NCBI RefSeq assembly: GCF_020524495.1 | Contig: NZ_JAIVLB010000004.1 | Location: 1 to 64,000, forward strand | DNA length: 64,000 nt | DNA from: Bacillus stratosphericus | GTDB taxonomy: Bacteria > Bacillota > Bacilli > Bacillales > Bacillaceae | Direction: 5' to 3' | Part shown: positions 8,815 to 16,362 of the stretch, piece after piece | Numbering within the stretch: the first letter of the stretch is position 1 | How the letters are laid out: every line of letters starts with the position of its first letter | Notes under the pieces: generated by a model | What the model was told of the DNA's origin: nothing | The model's database searches: none | What the model saw: the letters and a program-made list of their open reading frames with translations, nothing else | Program-made: the position numbers and the translations under genes

Positions 8815-9180
8815 ATACATATGGGGATTCGCAGGGGACACGTGACTTATACAAAGAAGAAACGGTTCTATTACGCAGTGTTTATGTGCATCAGGCAAAG
8901 TCTATCCGCTTTAGCTAGAGGGGGACTGACAGATGCTAGACCTTACCTTTTAATTCAAGGCTTGCCTCCTTTCCTTTCAACTACCCCTAGTCTACTTAGA
9001 AAAAACGCAGAAGACAAAACATGAAAATGACAAAATCGCCTTTCAAATTCTCTATTTACCCTTTAATTATTACTTTTTACCGCCTGAGGTTATCATTCTT
9101 TTCGACAATGTGTATTTTTCGCAGTTGATAGGGCTCCATAAAACATCTCCTTTCAATTTCAGTACAGCTAGTTCTGAGTA
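8815..9180 (-). other. Unexplained transcription unit (possible sRNA or gene relic)
   Basis: This ~365-base stretch has no convincing long gene. On the minus strand there is an extended -10-like TGTATAAAT, then a 20-codon ORF (9139 to 9077) with AAAGGAG eight bases before its ATG, about 260 non-coding bases, and finally the terminator at 8783-8814. The small peptide begins MEPYQLRKIHIVEKND, faintly like the first strand of a LysM domain. B. subtilis has glcR, ssbB and ywpG here. It may be a small RNA, a peptide gene or a relic. Confidence 0.4.
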
Positions 9181-9210
9181 GGTAGCGGTTTCATTTATAC
9201 AGATGTTGTA

Positions 9211-9219
9211 TGCTATAAT
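9211..9219 (+). promoter_or_regulatory. Extended -10 promoter of ywpF
   Basis: TGCTATAAT is a perfect extended -10 element (TGnTATAAT). The -35 region (9191-9196) is poor, which is typical of extended -10 promoters. The ywpF ATG is 39 bases downstream. Confidence 0.6.
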
Positions 9220-9257
9220 TGTACATACGAATAACGAACGCTTGTGAGGTGATAAAT

Positions 9258-9668
9258 ATGAAAACATTTAGGCTGATTGATATAAAAATTGAACTTGATC
9301 CTAAGCAAGATAAAATGTCCAGCATTCCCCTTCGTGACGGTTTAATCATTAATAAAGAAGACGGTGAAAATCACTGGATGATCGAGGCACTCCTTCCAAA
9401 GAAACATAGACAGGTGTTTGAGGTACTCTCTCAGCAGCATACAGAAGTGAAGATTCTTGTGACGATCACAAAAGAAAACAACCGCCCTGTTCATCTATCA
9501 GTCCAAGTCAAAAACATCGTTGCCTTAGAAGAAAACATTTCCGTGTTACTTGATGGTAAAATGATTACAAATCGTTACAGAACAGAAACCGAAGAAGTAT
9601 TAAAAGACCTCGTCAAAGAGGGGCTTTCAGGAGAAAAACTGCTGGATGCTTTTAAACAAAACACATAA
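9258..9668 (+). CDS. ywpF: Conserved protein YwpF
   Basis: A 136-residue protein of the Bacillus YwpF family. It begins MKTFRLID and contains the family-like segment DGLIINKEDGEN near residue 33, then two strand-rich halves and a C-terminal LVKEGLSGEKLLDAFK helix. The start at 9258 follows AGGTGATAAAT; the longer frame from 9219 would begin inside the promoter. In Staphylococcus a homologue has been tied to heat/biofilm responses, but I see nothing here that fixes a role. It is convergent with mscL and shares its terminator. Confidence 0.8.
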   Translation: MKTFRLIDIKIELDPKQDKMSSIPLRDGLIINKEDGENHWMIEALLPKKHRQVFEVLSQQHTEVKILVTITKENNRPVHLSVQVKNIVALEENISVLLDGKMITNRYRTETEEVLKDLVKEGLSGEKLLDAFKQNT

Positions 9669-9694
9669 AAAAGAGCGGGGATAGCGCTCTTTTT
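9667..9694. terminator. Bidirectional terminator ywpF/mscL
   Basis: AAAAGAGCG (9669-9677) pairs with CGCTCTTTT (9685-9693). Flanking A and T runs make it suitable for both convergent genes. Confidence 0.85.
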
Positions 9695-10090
9695 CTATTG
9701 CACATCTTTTGATTGGCTTTGATTTTTTAATAGATCTCTAATTTCAGTTAATAAAACTTCTGTTTGATCTGGTGATTCTACAACCTCTTCTTCCTCTACC
9801 TTTTTCCGTTTCAGTTTATTCAAATAACGAATAAAGATAAAAATGGAAAATGAGATAATCAAGAAATCAACGACTGTTTGAATGAAATTCCCATATAAAA
9901 TTTGAGCAGATCCAATTTTAATGGATAAACCGCTAAAATCATGCCCACCGATGATAATACCGACAAGAGGCATGATTAAATCATTCACAAGAGAAGTGAC
10001 AATTTTGCCAAATGCTCCCCCAATGATTACACCTACAGCCAAATCGATCACATTCCCCTTGACTGCAAACTCTCTAAATTCTTTCAACAT
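9695..10090 (-). CDS. mscL: Large-conductance mechanosensitive channel MscL
   Basis: A 131-residue homopentameric membrane channel that opens under tension to release solutes during hypo-osmotic shock. It has the N-terminal amphipathic [20 protein letters not shown] signature, TM1 (about 14-44, with the constriction glycine motif [12 protein letters not shown]), an external loop, TM2 (about 65-95) and a charged cytoplasmic helix rich in K and E. Length matches the family. It stands alone between ywpF and fabZ. Confidence 0.97.
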   Translation of the reverse strand: MLKEFREFAVKGNVIDLAVGVIIGGAFGKIVTSLVNDLIMPLVGIIIGGHDFSGLSIKIGSAQILYGNFIQTVVDFLIISFSIFIFIRYLNKLKRKKVEEEEVVESPDQTEVLLTEIRDLLKNQSQSKDVQ

Positions 10091-10177
10091 CCTTTATCAC
10101 CTTCATCTTTTTTTGTCTAATATGACGTTTTTTGTAAAAAACGCAAGCCCTTATCCGTTCAGACTGAACTTTTCTAT

Positions 10178-10206
10178 ATAAAAAACGGTTCATGTAAGAT
10201 GAACCG
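10178..10206 (-). terminator. Terminator of fabZ
   Basis: CGGTTCAT (10206-10199) pairs with ATGAACCG (10193-10186) on the minus strand, followed by six T. It lies ten bases beyond the fabZ stop. Confidence 0.85.
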
Positions 10207-10215
10207 CCAGGCAAA

Positions 10216-10650
10216 TCATGATACTTTAGGACCGATAGAAAATGTCAGTTCCGCTTCACACGCTACTTCACCATCCACTGTTGCTAACGCTTTTCCTTTT
10301 GCGACCGGACCGCGGAGACGTGTCACTTCAACCTCTAAACGAAGCTGATCGCCAGGCTTGACCTGTCTTTTGAATCGGCACCCGTCAATCCCTGCAAATA
10401 AACCAATTTTCCCTTTGTTTTCTTCTTTTCCTAGCATAATCACACCAAAAACCTGAGCTAGTGCTTCCACAATGAGCACACCCGGCATGACTGGGTATCC
10501 TGGAAAATGACCATTAAAGAATTCTTCATTGACTGTGACATTTTTAATCCCAACCGCTCTTTTCTCACCTTCAACCTCTACAATGCGGTCAACCAATAAA
10601 AAAGGGTAACGGTGTGGAATAATCTCTTGAATTTGCTGAGCATCAAGCAT
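10216..10650 (-). CDS. fabZ: 3-hydroxyacyl-ACP dehydratase FabZ
   Basis: A 144-residue hot-dog-fold dehydratase that removes water from 3-hydroxyacyl-ACP in fatty-acid elongation. Catalytic His48 ([12 protein letters not shown]) and Glu62 (LIVEALAQ) are in place. The start at 10650 follows AAAGGAGAGATCAAG. A longer in-frame start at 10725 adds residues unlike the family N-terminus and lacks a better ribosome site. It is a single gene with its own terminator. Confidence 0.96.
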   Translation of the reverse strand: MLDAQQIQEIIPHRYPFLLVDRIVEVEGEKRAVGIKNVTVNEEFFNGHFPGYPVMPGVLIVEALAQVFGVIMLGKEENKGKIGLFAGIDGCRFKRQVKPGDQLRLEVEVTRLRGPVAKGKALATVDGEVACEAELTFSIGPKVS

Positions 10651-10868
10651 ATCTTGATCTCTCCTTTTTTCTAAATCTCTAATCTTCATTTGATTCCAAT
10701 AGAAGTATATTATGAATGTCGGCATTTTTCAATGCTCTGACAACATCAATGGTAAAAAATAGAATTTATTGTTACCTATTGTCATCAAATATAATCCACA
10801 CTACACTCATTGTTATTTTACAAATATGGTAAAATATATTACATCATTGATTGAATAAGAGGGTAAAA

Positions 10869-11924
10869 ATGAATTTTATAAGCGATAAATCCATTAGAAA
10901 ACTTCTCCATTCGTGGTATACAATGCTGAAGAATCGACATTTTTCGAAGGCTGAAGATATCAAAACAACATTAACAAAACATAAACGAAAATTAGTAAAG
11001 AAACAGGAGCTTTACTTACATTATCAACTCATGTTATTTCGCCATCAGCTCTGGATGAATCAGGCAAAGGACTTAGCAAAGCTTAAACATGAACTGATGC
11101 TTCATAGAGATCAAATGAACGAAGAACTGCAATATTACTTTTACTTCTTTCTCGGACTATACGAATCTTTAAACAGCGATCAAAATGATGCCGTTCATTA
11201 TATTGAAATGGCAGAAGAAAGACTGCCATTACTAAACGATGAGCTGGAGGAAGCAGAATTTCATTTTCGTACAAGTGGAATTTATTATAACAACCGCTAC
11301 TCATTGTTATCGATTCGTCATGTTCAAAAAGCCATGGATATCTTTGCAAAGCACGGGGATGTCCATAGCATTTATCGCTGTAAAATTGTGCTTGCACTTA
11401 ATTTTAGCGATCAAAAAAAATATGAGGAAGCAGAAGCTATTTTTATTGACATGATCGAATACGTAAAAATGATCGATGACCAAGAACTACTCGGTATTGT
11501 TTATTATGACGCTGGTTTTGTTCAATCGAGACAAAACCGTCATAAGGAAGCACTTGAATACTTTAAAAAATCGCTTCGTCTCCCAGCATACCGGAAGTCC
11601 ACTTATTCCTATGTATCATGTCTTTACGAAACCGTGCGTTCCTGTTTCAAAGAAAATTTAACGGAAGAAGGAATGAAGTATATACAAAAAGGGCTAAAAG
11701 AAGCGGTTGCCTCTCAGTTTGATATATTAAGAATGAAGTTTCAAATTTTATTCCTTCTGTATAATCAAACGCCCAAGGCAGATGAGCAAATTGCCACGCT
11801 CGTCACATGTCTTGAACAAAAAGAAGCCTGGATTGATCTTGAGGATCTGCTTGCAGATGTCTCAGATTATTATAAAAAAAAGGGCGACTTTGAGCGAGCC
11901 GCCTTTTTCATCATGAGAGGCTGA
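10869..11924 (+). CDS. Rap-family TPR regulator (RapD-like)
   Basis: A 351-residue helical protein of the Rap/aspartate-phosphatase class. An N-terminal three-helix bundle is followed by tetratricopeptide repeats from about residue 95 (the HYIEMAEERLP, SLLSIRHVQKAMDIF and HKEALEYFKKSLRL helices). Rap proteins dephosphorylate Spo0F or sequester response regulators such as ComA. The position beside flhP/fabZ matches B. subtilis rapD. No Phr peptide gene follows, since the convergent flhP starts 20 bases on, so it is either constitutive or answers to a distant peptide. The ATG at 10869 follows AGAGGG; a TTG at 10851 is the alternative. A possible -10 (TAAAAT) lies near 10830. Confidence 0.8.
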   Translation: MNFISDKSIRKLLHSWYTMLKNRHFSKAEDIKTTLTKHKRKLVKKQELYLHYQLMLFRHQLWMNQAKDLAKLKHELMLHRDQMNEELQYYFYFFLGLYESLNSDQNDAVHYIEMAEERLPLLNDELEEAEFHFRTSGIYYNNRYSLLSIRHVQKAMDIFAKHGDVHSIYRCKIVLALNFSDQKKYEEAEAIFIDMIEYVKMIDDQELLGIVYYDAGFVQSRQNRHKEALEYFKKSLRLPAYRKSTYSYVSCLYETVRSCFKENLTEEGMKYIQKGLKEAVASQFDILRMKFQILFLLYNQTPKADEQIATLVTCLEQKEAWIDLEDLLADVSDYYKKKGDFERAAFFIMRG

Positions 11925-11943
11925 CACACACGCCGCCTGCTCA

Positions 11944-12762
11944 TTATCTAATGGTATTAATCAATCCTAGCATCTGATCGCCCATCGTAATGGTTCTTGA
12001 GTTCAACTGATACGAGCGCTGTGTTGTCATGAGATCTGTTAATTCTTTAGACATGTCCACATTCGAGTTTTCAAGTGCACCTTGCTGAAGCTGAATGGCT
12101 TGGCGATTGCCCCCATTCAGTGCCGTTAATGCGTCTTGATAGTTACCGTCTACTGAGAATAAATTATCTCCTTCAGAGATAAGGGCTGAAGAATTATTGA
12201 CTTGTACAACGCCTAGATTCACCTGCTGATTCCGTTGATTATCTCTAGAAATAGCCGTGAGTCGCCCATTTTTATCAATTGAAATATTACGGAAATTAGC
12301 ATTTAAGACAATCGCATTTCCGTTTTCATCAAGAATCGGGTAGCCTTCACTTGTGACAAGCTGTACCTGATTACGGTTATGACCTGGCTGTAAATACAGC
12401 GAACCACTTCTTGTATAACGGATATTTCCACCGGCATTGACCTGTAAATACTGCGATGGTGTCCCAAACGCAACATCAAGATCACGCCCTGTTTCTTTGA
12501 TAGAACCTTGCAATGAGTTAATGGATGCATTGACCATTGTACCTGTTCCAAGCCTTAATCCATCAGGTGTCAGACGACTGTTTGCCACCTGCTCATTTTT
12601 TTCATCTACCTGATTAAACTGCTGTCTGACCAGCTCTGAGAAACGGGTATTTTTCGCGCGATACCCTGTTGTTTCACTGTTGGCAATGTTGTTACTGATG
12701 ATATCAAGCTGCTTTTGCACCTCGTTCATCGACACAGTTGCATTGATCATCGTTCTAAGCAT
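11944..12762 (-). CDS. flhP: Flagellar basal-body rod protein FlhP
   Basis: A 272-residue rod/hook-family protein of the flagellar axial structure. The N-terminal flagellar rod signature is QLDIISNNIANSETTGYRAKN, and the C-terminal helix (VDMSKELTDLMTTQRSYQLNSRTI) gives the coiled-coil needed for polymerisation. The product is secreted by the flagellar export apparatus, so no Sec signal is expected. It follows flhO by 30 bases in the same operon, as in B. subtilis. Confidence 0.92.
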   Translation of the reverse strand: MLRTMINATVSMNEVQKQLDIISNNIANSETTGYRAKNTRFSELVRQQFNQVDEKNEQVANSRLTPDGLRLGTGTMVNASINSLQGSIKETGRDLDVAFGTPSQYLQVNAGGNIRYTRSGSLYLQPGHNRNQVQLVTSEGYPILDENGNAIVLNANFRNISIDKNGRLTAISRDNQRNQQVNLGVVQVNNSSALISEGDNLFSVDGNYQDALTALNGGNRQAIQLQQGALENSNVDMSKELTDLMTTQRSYQLNSRTITMGDQMLGLINTIR

Positions 12763-12792
12763 AAGAATCCTCCTTTCCCTTTCATTTCTTTA

Positions 12793-13632
12793 TTAATACA
12801 CTCTTCCAATTTCATTCACTGCTTTTTCTAAGCTTTTATCATATGCCTGAACCACTTTTTGATTTGTTTCAAACGCACGATAGGCTGTTGTCATTTCTGT
12901 ATATGATTTCGTGACATCCACGTTCGATAGCTCAGATACACCTTGGCTTAACGTATAGGACATTTGACCGTTATTTACTGCACTTGGCAGGGGTTGGTTA
13001 TCAGCCGTGCGGTATAAATCATTTCCTTCACGCGCAAGGTTTCTTGTGTCCATTGCTACTCTCACATCGATTTGTCCGAGATTTTGTCCATTTTCACTCA
13101 CAGTTCCATCTGCATTCACTTTGAAATTCTCACTCTGAACCGTAATCGGCTGTCCCGTCACTGAAAGAAGGGCACGGCCATTGATGGTCAACTGATTTTG
13201 TACATTTAATGTAATTGAACTACTTTTCGTATAACGAACGCCTTCTGGTGTATTGACTGCATAAAATAACGCTGATTTTTGATTTGTCTCTGGGTTGATT
13301 GGCACATTACTTTCTACTAATGCGATATCTGTTGTTTGATCTGTTGTTTTCAATGTTCCTTGTGTAAATTGAGGAATCAATTCCTGCATATATGTCCCCG
13401 TATTAATTCCACCAATCGGTGTTTGTTGTGGGACACTAAAGCCTTTGCCTGAGGATGTTTGGAAACGTCCTGATTCCATTCGGCTCAGCAGCATTTCTGG
13501 AAACGCCCGCATGGCCCCTTCATCAGCTTTATAACCTGGTGTATTCGCATTTGCGATATTATTTGAAAGCATTTCTGTCCGCCGCTCTTGAGCGATCATG
13601 GCAGATGTTGCGGTGTATAGTCCTTTTAACAC
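12793..13632 (-). CDS. flhO: Flagellar basal-body rod protein FlhO
   Basis: A 279-residue protein of the FlgF/FlgG rod family. The rod signature is MLSNNIANANTPGYKADEG near residue 22, with the matching C-terminal helix VDVTKSYTEMTTAYRAFETNQKVVQAYD. It forms part of the distal rod with FlhP, which is encoded directly downstream. The N-terminal 35 residues align with those of FlhP, as expected of duplicated rod genes. A GAGGTGAG ribosome site precedes the ATG. Confidence 0.92.
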   Translation of the reverse strand: MLKGLYTATSAMIAQERRTEMLSNNIANANTPGYKADEGAMRAFPEMLLSRMESGRFQTSSGKGFSVPQQTPIGGINTGTYMQELIPQFTQGTLKTTDQTTDIALVESNVPINPETNQKSALFYAVNTPEGVRYTKSSSITLNVQNQLTINGRALLSVTGQPITVQSENFKVNADGTVSENGQNLGQIDVRVAMDTRNLAREGNDLYRTADNQPLPSAVNNGQMSYTLSQGVSELSNVDVTKSYTEMTTAYRAFETNQKVVQAYDKSLEKAVNEIGRVY

Positions 13633-13730
13633 GTGCTCACCTCATTATGATTCTTTCACATGACCTACCTAAAAACATTAATGAACAATCTTCTATGAAA
13701 TATATCGGCATATTGGCAGGCTTCTTTAAT

Positions 13731-13767
13731 AAAAATCCCTCATTCTTTCTCAAAAGAATGAGGGATT
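13731..13767 (-). terminator. Terminator of mbl
   Basis: A 14-bp perfect stem (13767-13754 with 13747-13734) is followed on the minus strand by T-rich sequence. Confidence 0.9.
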
Positions 13768-13770
13768 TCA

Positions 13771-14772
13771 TTAGCTGAGTTTACGCTTTGGTAGCTTGTC
13801 CATGTTATCAAGCATCACGCCAGTACCAACTGCTACGCAGTCCATTGGGTTTTCAGCAACGAATACCGGTACTTTTAGCTCTTCTGCAAGCAAATGATCA
13901 AGCCCGTTTAGAAGAGCTCCACCACCTGTGATGATGACGCCACGATCGATGATATCAGCCGATAATTCAGGCGGTGTTCTCTCAAGCACTTGTTTTGCTG
14001 CCTGAACAATTGCAGATACAGATTCACGTAAGGCTTCTTCTACTTCTTTGCTTGTGACGGTAATCGTTCTTGGTAATCCCGTCACCATGTCTCGTCCACG
14101 AATCGAGATCTCTTCGTGACGTGCGTCTGGGAATACCGTTGCAACTTGGATCTTAATGTCCTCTGCCGTGCGCTCACCGATCAACAGCTTATACTCTTTT
14201 TTAATATAGTTTAGAATTTCCAGATCAAATTTGTCTCCAGCCATTTTAATAGAAGAGGCGGTTACAATGTCACCCATCGAGATGACAGCGATATCTGTCG
14301 TTCCGCCTCCAATATCTACGACCATGTTTCCACTTGGCTGAAAAATATCCATACCAGCACCAATTGCTGCTACTTTTGGCTCTTCTTCAAGAAATACATG
14401 CTTCCCCCCGCTTTTTTCAGCAGCTTCTTTGATCGCCTTCTGCTCAACAGATGTAATGTTTGTCGGGCAGCAGATGAGCATACGCGGCTTAGAGAACAGA
14501 CCTTTCACATTTAATTTGTTAATAAAATGCTTGAGCATCGCTTCAGTTACTTCAAAATCAGCAATTACGCCATCTTTTAATGGACGAATCGCAACAATAT
14601 TCCCAGGCGTACGTCCAACCATACGTCTAGCTTCTTCTCCAACAGCCAATACTTTCCCGCTGTTTTTGTCAAGAGCTACAACAGATGGTTCATTTAACAC
14701 AATTCCTTTTCCTTTAACATGAATCAGCACATTTGCAGTACCAAGATCAATTCCAATATCCCTAGCAAACAT
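13771..14772 (-). CDS. mbl: MreB-like cell-shape actin homologue Mbl
   Basis: A 333-residue bacterial actin with the family's exact length. It forms membrane-bound filaments that guide lateral wall synthesis and LytE-dependent elongation. Actin-fold phosphate motifs are visible: DIGIDLGTANVLI at the N-terminus, VVDIGGGTTDIAVI in the middle and the adenosine motif GGGALLNGLD near residue 285. It lies downstream of spoIIID with about 180 bases between, the conserved B. subtilis arrangement, so spoIIID transcription may read into it during sporulation. Confidence 0.97.
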   Translation of the reverse strand: MFARDIGIDLGTANVLIHVKGKGIVLNEPSVVALDKNSGKVLAVGEEARRMVGRTPGNIVAIRPLKDGVIADFEVTEAMLKHFINKLNVKGLFSKPRMLICCPTNITSVEQKAIKEAAEKSGGKHVFLEEEPKVAAIGAGMDIFQPSGNMVVDIGGGTTDIAVISMGDIVTASSIKMAGDKFDLEILNYIKKEYKLLIGERTAEDIKIQVATVFPDARHEEISIRGRDMVTGLPRTITVTSKEVEEALRESVSAIVQAAKQVLERTPPELSADIIDRGVIITGGGALLNGLDHLLAEELKVPVFVAENPMDCVAVGTGVMLDNMDKLPKRKLS

Positions 14773-14956
14773 CTATATATATCCTCCTTGAAAATCTGTT
14801 TCCATAGCAAATACCACATTCTTCCCTAATTATATATTCTATCATAATTTGCAGAAAAAAAGATGTTTCTTTACAAAAATCTTCACAAAATTTGTGGTTA
14901 GAAACTACCGATATGAGGAAGATATATATATCATGTTTATGAACAAAGAACTAAGC

Positions 14957-15235
14957 TTACTGTTTCACAGGCTCGCCTTCTAAAATTTCTTCTTTTTTAT
15001 ACTTCAACTTGGTGGCTTCTCCTCCTCGCAAGTGACGGATTGATTTATGATAATCCAGTATCTCCTTTACCTCATTAGCCAGATCTGGATTAATTTCTGG
15101 CAGTCTTTCTGTTAAATCCTTGTGTACAGTACTTTTAGAGACTCCAAATTCTTTCGCAATAACACGAACGGTTTTCTTTGTCTCCACGATATACTTTCCT
15201 ATCTTGATTGTTCGCTCTTTGATGTAATCGTGCAC
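14957..15235 (-). CDS. spoIIID: Mother-cell sporulation regulator SpoIIID
   Basis: A 92-residue DNA-binding protein that switches the mother cell from SigE to SigK gene expression. Helix-turn-helix VRVIAKEFGVSKSTVHKDL spans about residues 23-41, followed by a basic C-terminal helix (HKSIRHLRGGEATKLKYKK). The start is GTG at 15235, with GGGAGG nine bases before it. A short ORF resembling usd lies just upstream, and mbl follows. Confidence 0.96.
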   Translation of the reverse strand: MHDYIKERTIKIGKYIVETKKTVRVIAKEFGVSKSTVHKDLTERLPEINPDLANEVKEILDYHKSIRHLRGGEATKLKYKKEEILEGEPVKQ

Positions 15236-15292
15236 ACCACTCGACCTCCCTAAAATGGATGTGAGAAGTGTGAAATGAGATCCGTATGAAGA

Positions 15293-15358
15293 TTATCCAT
15301 TTTCAGCGGCGCTTGTTCGTCTTAATTTCTCATCCATTAGGTAGAAAATTCCAAACAC
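15293..15358 (-). CDS. usd: Short ORF upstream of spoIIID (usd-like)
   Basis: A 21-codon ORF with a GTG start at 15358, preceded by GAGGTGAG at good spacing, reading MFGIFYLMDEKLRRTSAAEN. In B. subtilis a short gene named usd lies upstream of spoIIID and its translation is needed for efficient SpoIIID synthesis. Position, size and ribosome site match that role. Sequence similarity is from memory and untested. Confidence 0.6.
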   Translation of the reverse strand: MFGIFYLMDEKLRRTSAAENG

Positions 15359-15707
15359 GATCCCTCACCTCAAACACTCTCTTTGTCAGGTTTGTAACAG
15401 TGTATTAGCATTGCATAGGGAATATGCTAAAAATGAAGATGGACAAGGGATTTATCGGAAAAAGGCAAATGCGGTACAGACTTTTAAAATGATTATTTGA
15501 TTGCAGGCATCTTTATCTTTAGCATGGGCGTTTTTTATTGGAACGAACGAAAACCGTAAGAAGCAAAAGCACAAAAGGTCTCAATGTCAGAATAGGATAC
15601 TGTTTTAAACTTCATCGGAAACATGTTAAAATATAAGATATTTCAAATGAAACATTTAGGCTCGTTTGAAAAATAGTTGGCGTTTTAGCGAAAGTATAGG
15701 TGATGTT
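15359..15707. other. Intergenic region spoIIID/bcrC
   Basis: About 350 bases between divergent genes. No ORF with a credible ribosome site was found. A SigA-like promoter for bcrC can be proposed: TTAAAC about 15605, 16 bases, TAAAAT about 15627. A plus-strand stretch near 15510-15560 would encode a membrane-like segment with YWNERKP, but it has no start context and may be a relic. Confidence 0.4.
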
Positions 15708-16307
15708 TTGAATTACGAATTGTTTAAAGTCATACATGGGATGGCTCATCATTCTGAGTTTTTAGATCAGGCCATGATTTTCATTACGAAAAAGGCTATT
15801 CTGGTGTATGCCCTTGTCTTATTGATTTGCTGGTTTTTAGGTAATCACAAATTAAAGAAGCATGTCTTCTTTTCCGGTGTAACAGGTATCGTGGCACTCA
15901 TCGTCAATTTTGCCATTACACTGTTTTATTATGAAGAGCGGCCGTTTGTGGCACATAAAGTCGACACACTCATCCCGCACTCAGCTGACGCTTCCTTCCC
16001 AAGTGACCATACAACAGGAGCACTGGCTCTTTCATTAGCCATCAGATCCCGTAATAAAAAACTCGGCAATATGTTGCTCGTCTTTGGATTACTCACAGGG
16101 TTCTCCCGCATCTGGGTCGGTCACCATTATCCATTTGATGTCTTAGGAAGCTTGGTCGTATCAATTGTGGTTGTCTTTATCATGAATAAATTATGGAAGT
16201 TCTTTGATTCTCCAATTGATCGCATTGTGACGTTTTACGAGACCATTGTTGGGAAAATATTTAGAAGGAAGCAAAAGGATCAGGGCTCTGACCTATCCAA
16301 CTCTTAA
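15708..16307 (+). CDS. bcrC: Undecaprenyl pyrophosphate phosphatase BcrC
   Basis: A 199-residue PAP2-family membrane phosphatase that recycles undecaprenyl pyrophosphate for wall synthesis and gives low-level bacitracin resistance. Phosphatase motifs are KxxxxxRP-like (YYEERPF), PSDHTTGA and GHHYPFDVLGS, between five or six membrane segments. The start is TTG at 15708 in the context AGGTGATGTTTTG, which restores the family start MNYELFK; the longer frame from 15666 lacks a ribosome site. In B. subtilis it sits beside nrgA, and a possible nrgA scrap appears 4 kb downstream here. Confidence 0.9.
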   Translation: MNYELFKVIHGMAHHSEFLDQAMIFITKKAILVYALVLLICWFLGNHKLKKHVFFSGVTGIVALIVNFAITLFYYEERPFVAHKVDTLIPHSADASFPSDHTTGALALSLAIRSRNKKLGNMLLVFGLLTGFSRIWVGHHYPFDVLGSLVVSIVVVFIMNKLWKFFDSPIDRIVTFYETIVGKIFRRKQKDQGSDLSNS

Positions 16308-16362
16308 GCGACCTGTGATAAAGTGATGAAGAGTCTTCTTCCGCTTTATCCAGTCGCTTTTT
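16304..16362. terminator. Bidirectional terminator bcrC/MFS gene
   Basis: AAGCGAC...GATAAAG pairs with CTTTATC..GTCGCTT around a 20-base loop and ends in seven T on the plus strand. It overlaps the last codons of the convergent transporter gene. Confidence 0.75.

Noticed and set aside
8821-9024. A 67-codon plus-strand ORF
   Set aside because: No ribosome site, unusual composition, no recognisable motif, and it lies antisense to the proposed minus-strand unit.
9070-9267. A 65-codon minus-strand ORF overlapping the ywpF start
   Set aside because: No ribosome site before its ATG; the internal ORF at 9139-9077 in another frame has a proper site.
11876-11908. Hairpin with T run at the 3' end of the rap gene as a terminator
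   Set aside because: It lies inside the coding sequence and its stem is imperfect; possible but not supported enough to list.
15660-15690. ECF-sigma (SigM/SigX) promoter for bcrC from TGAAAC...CGTT
   Set aside because: The spacing between the two elements is about 9 bases instead of about 16.
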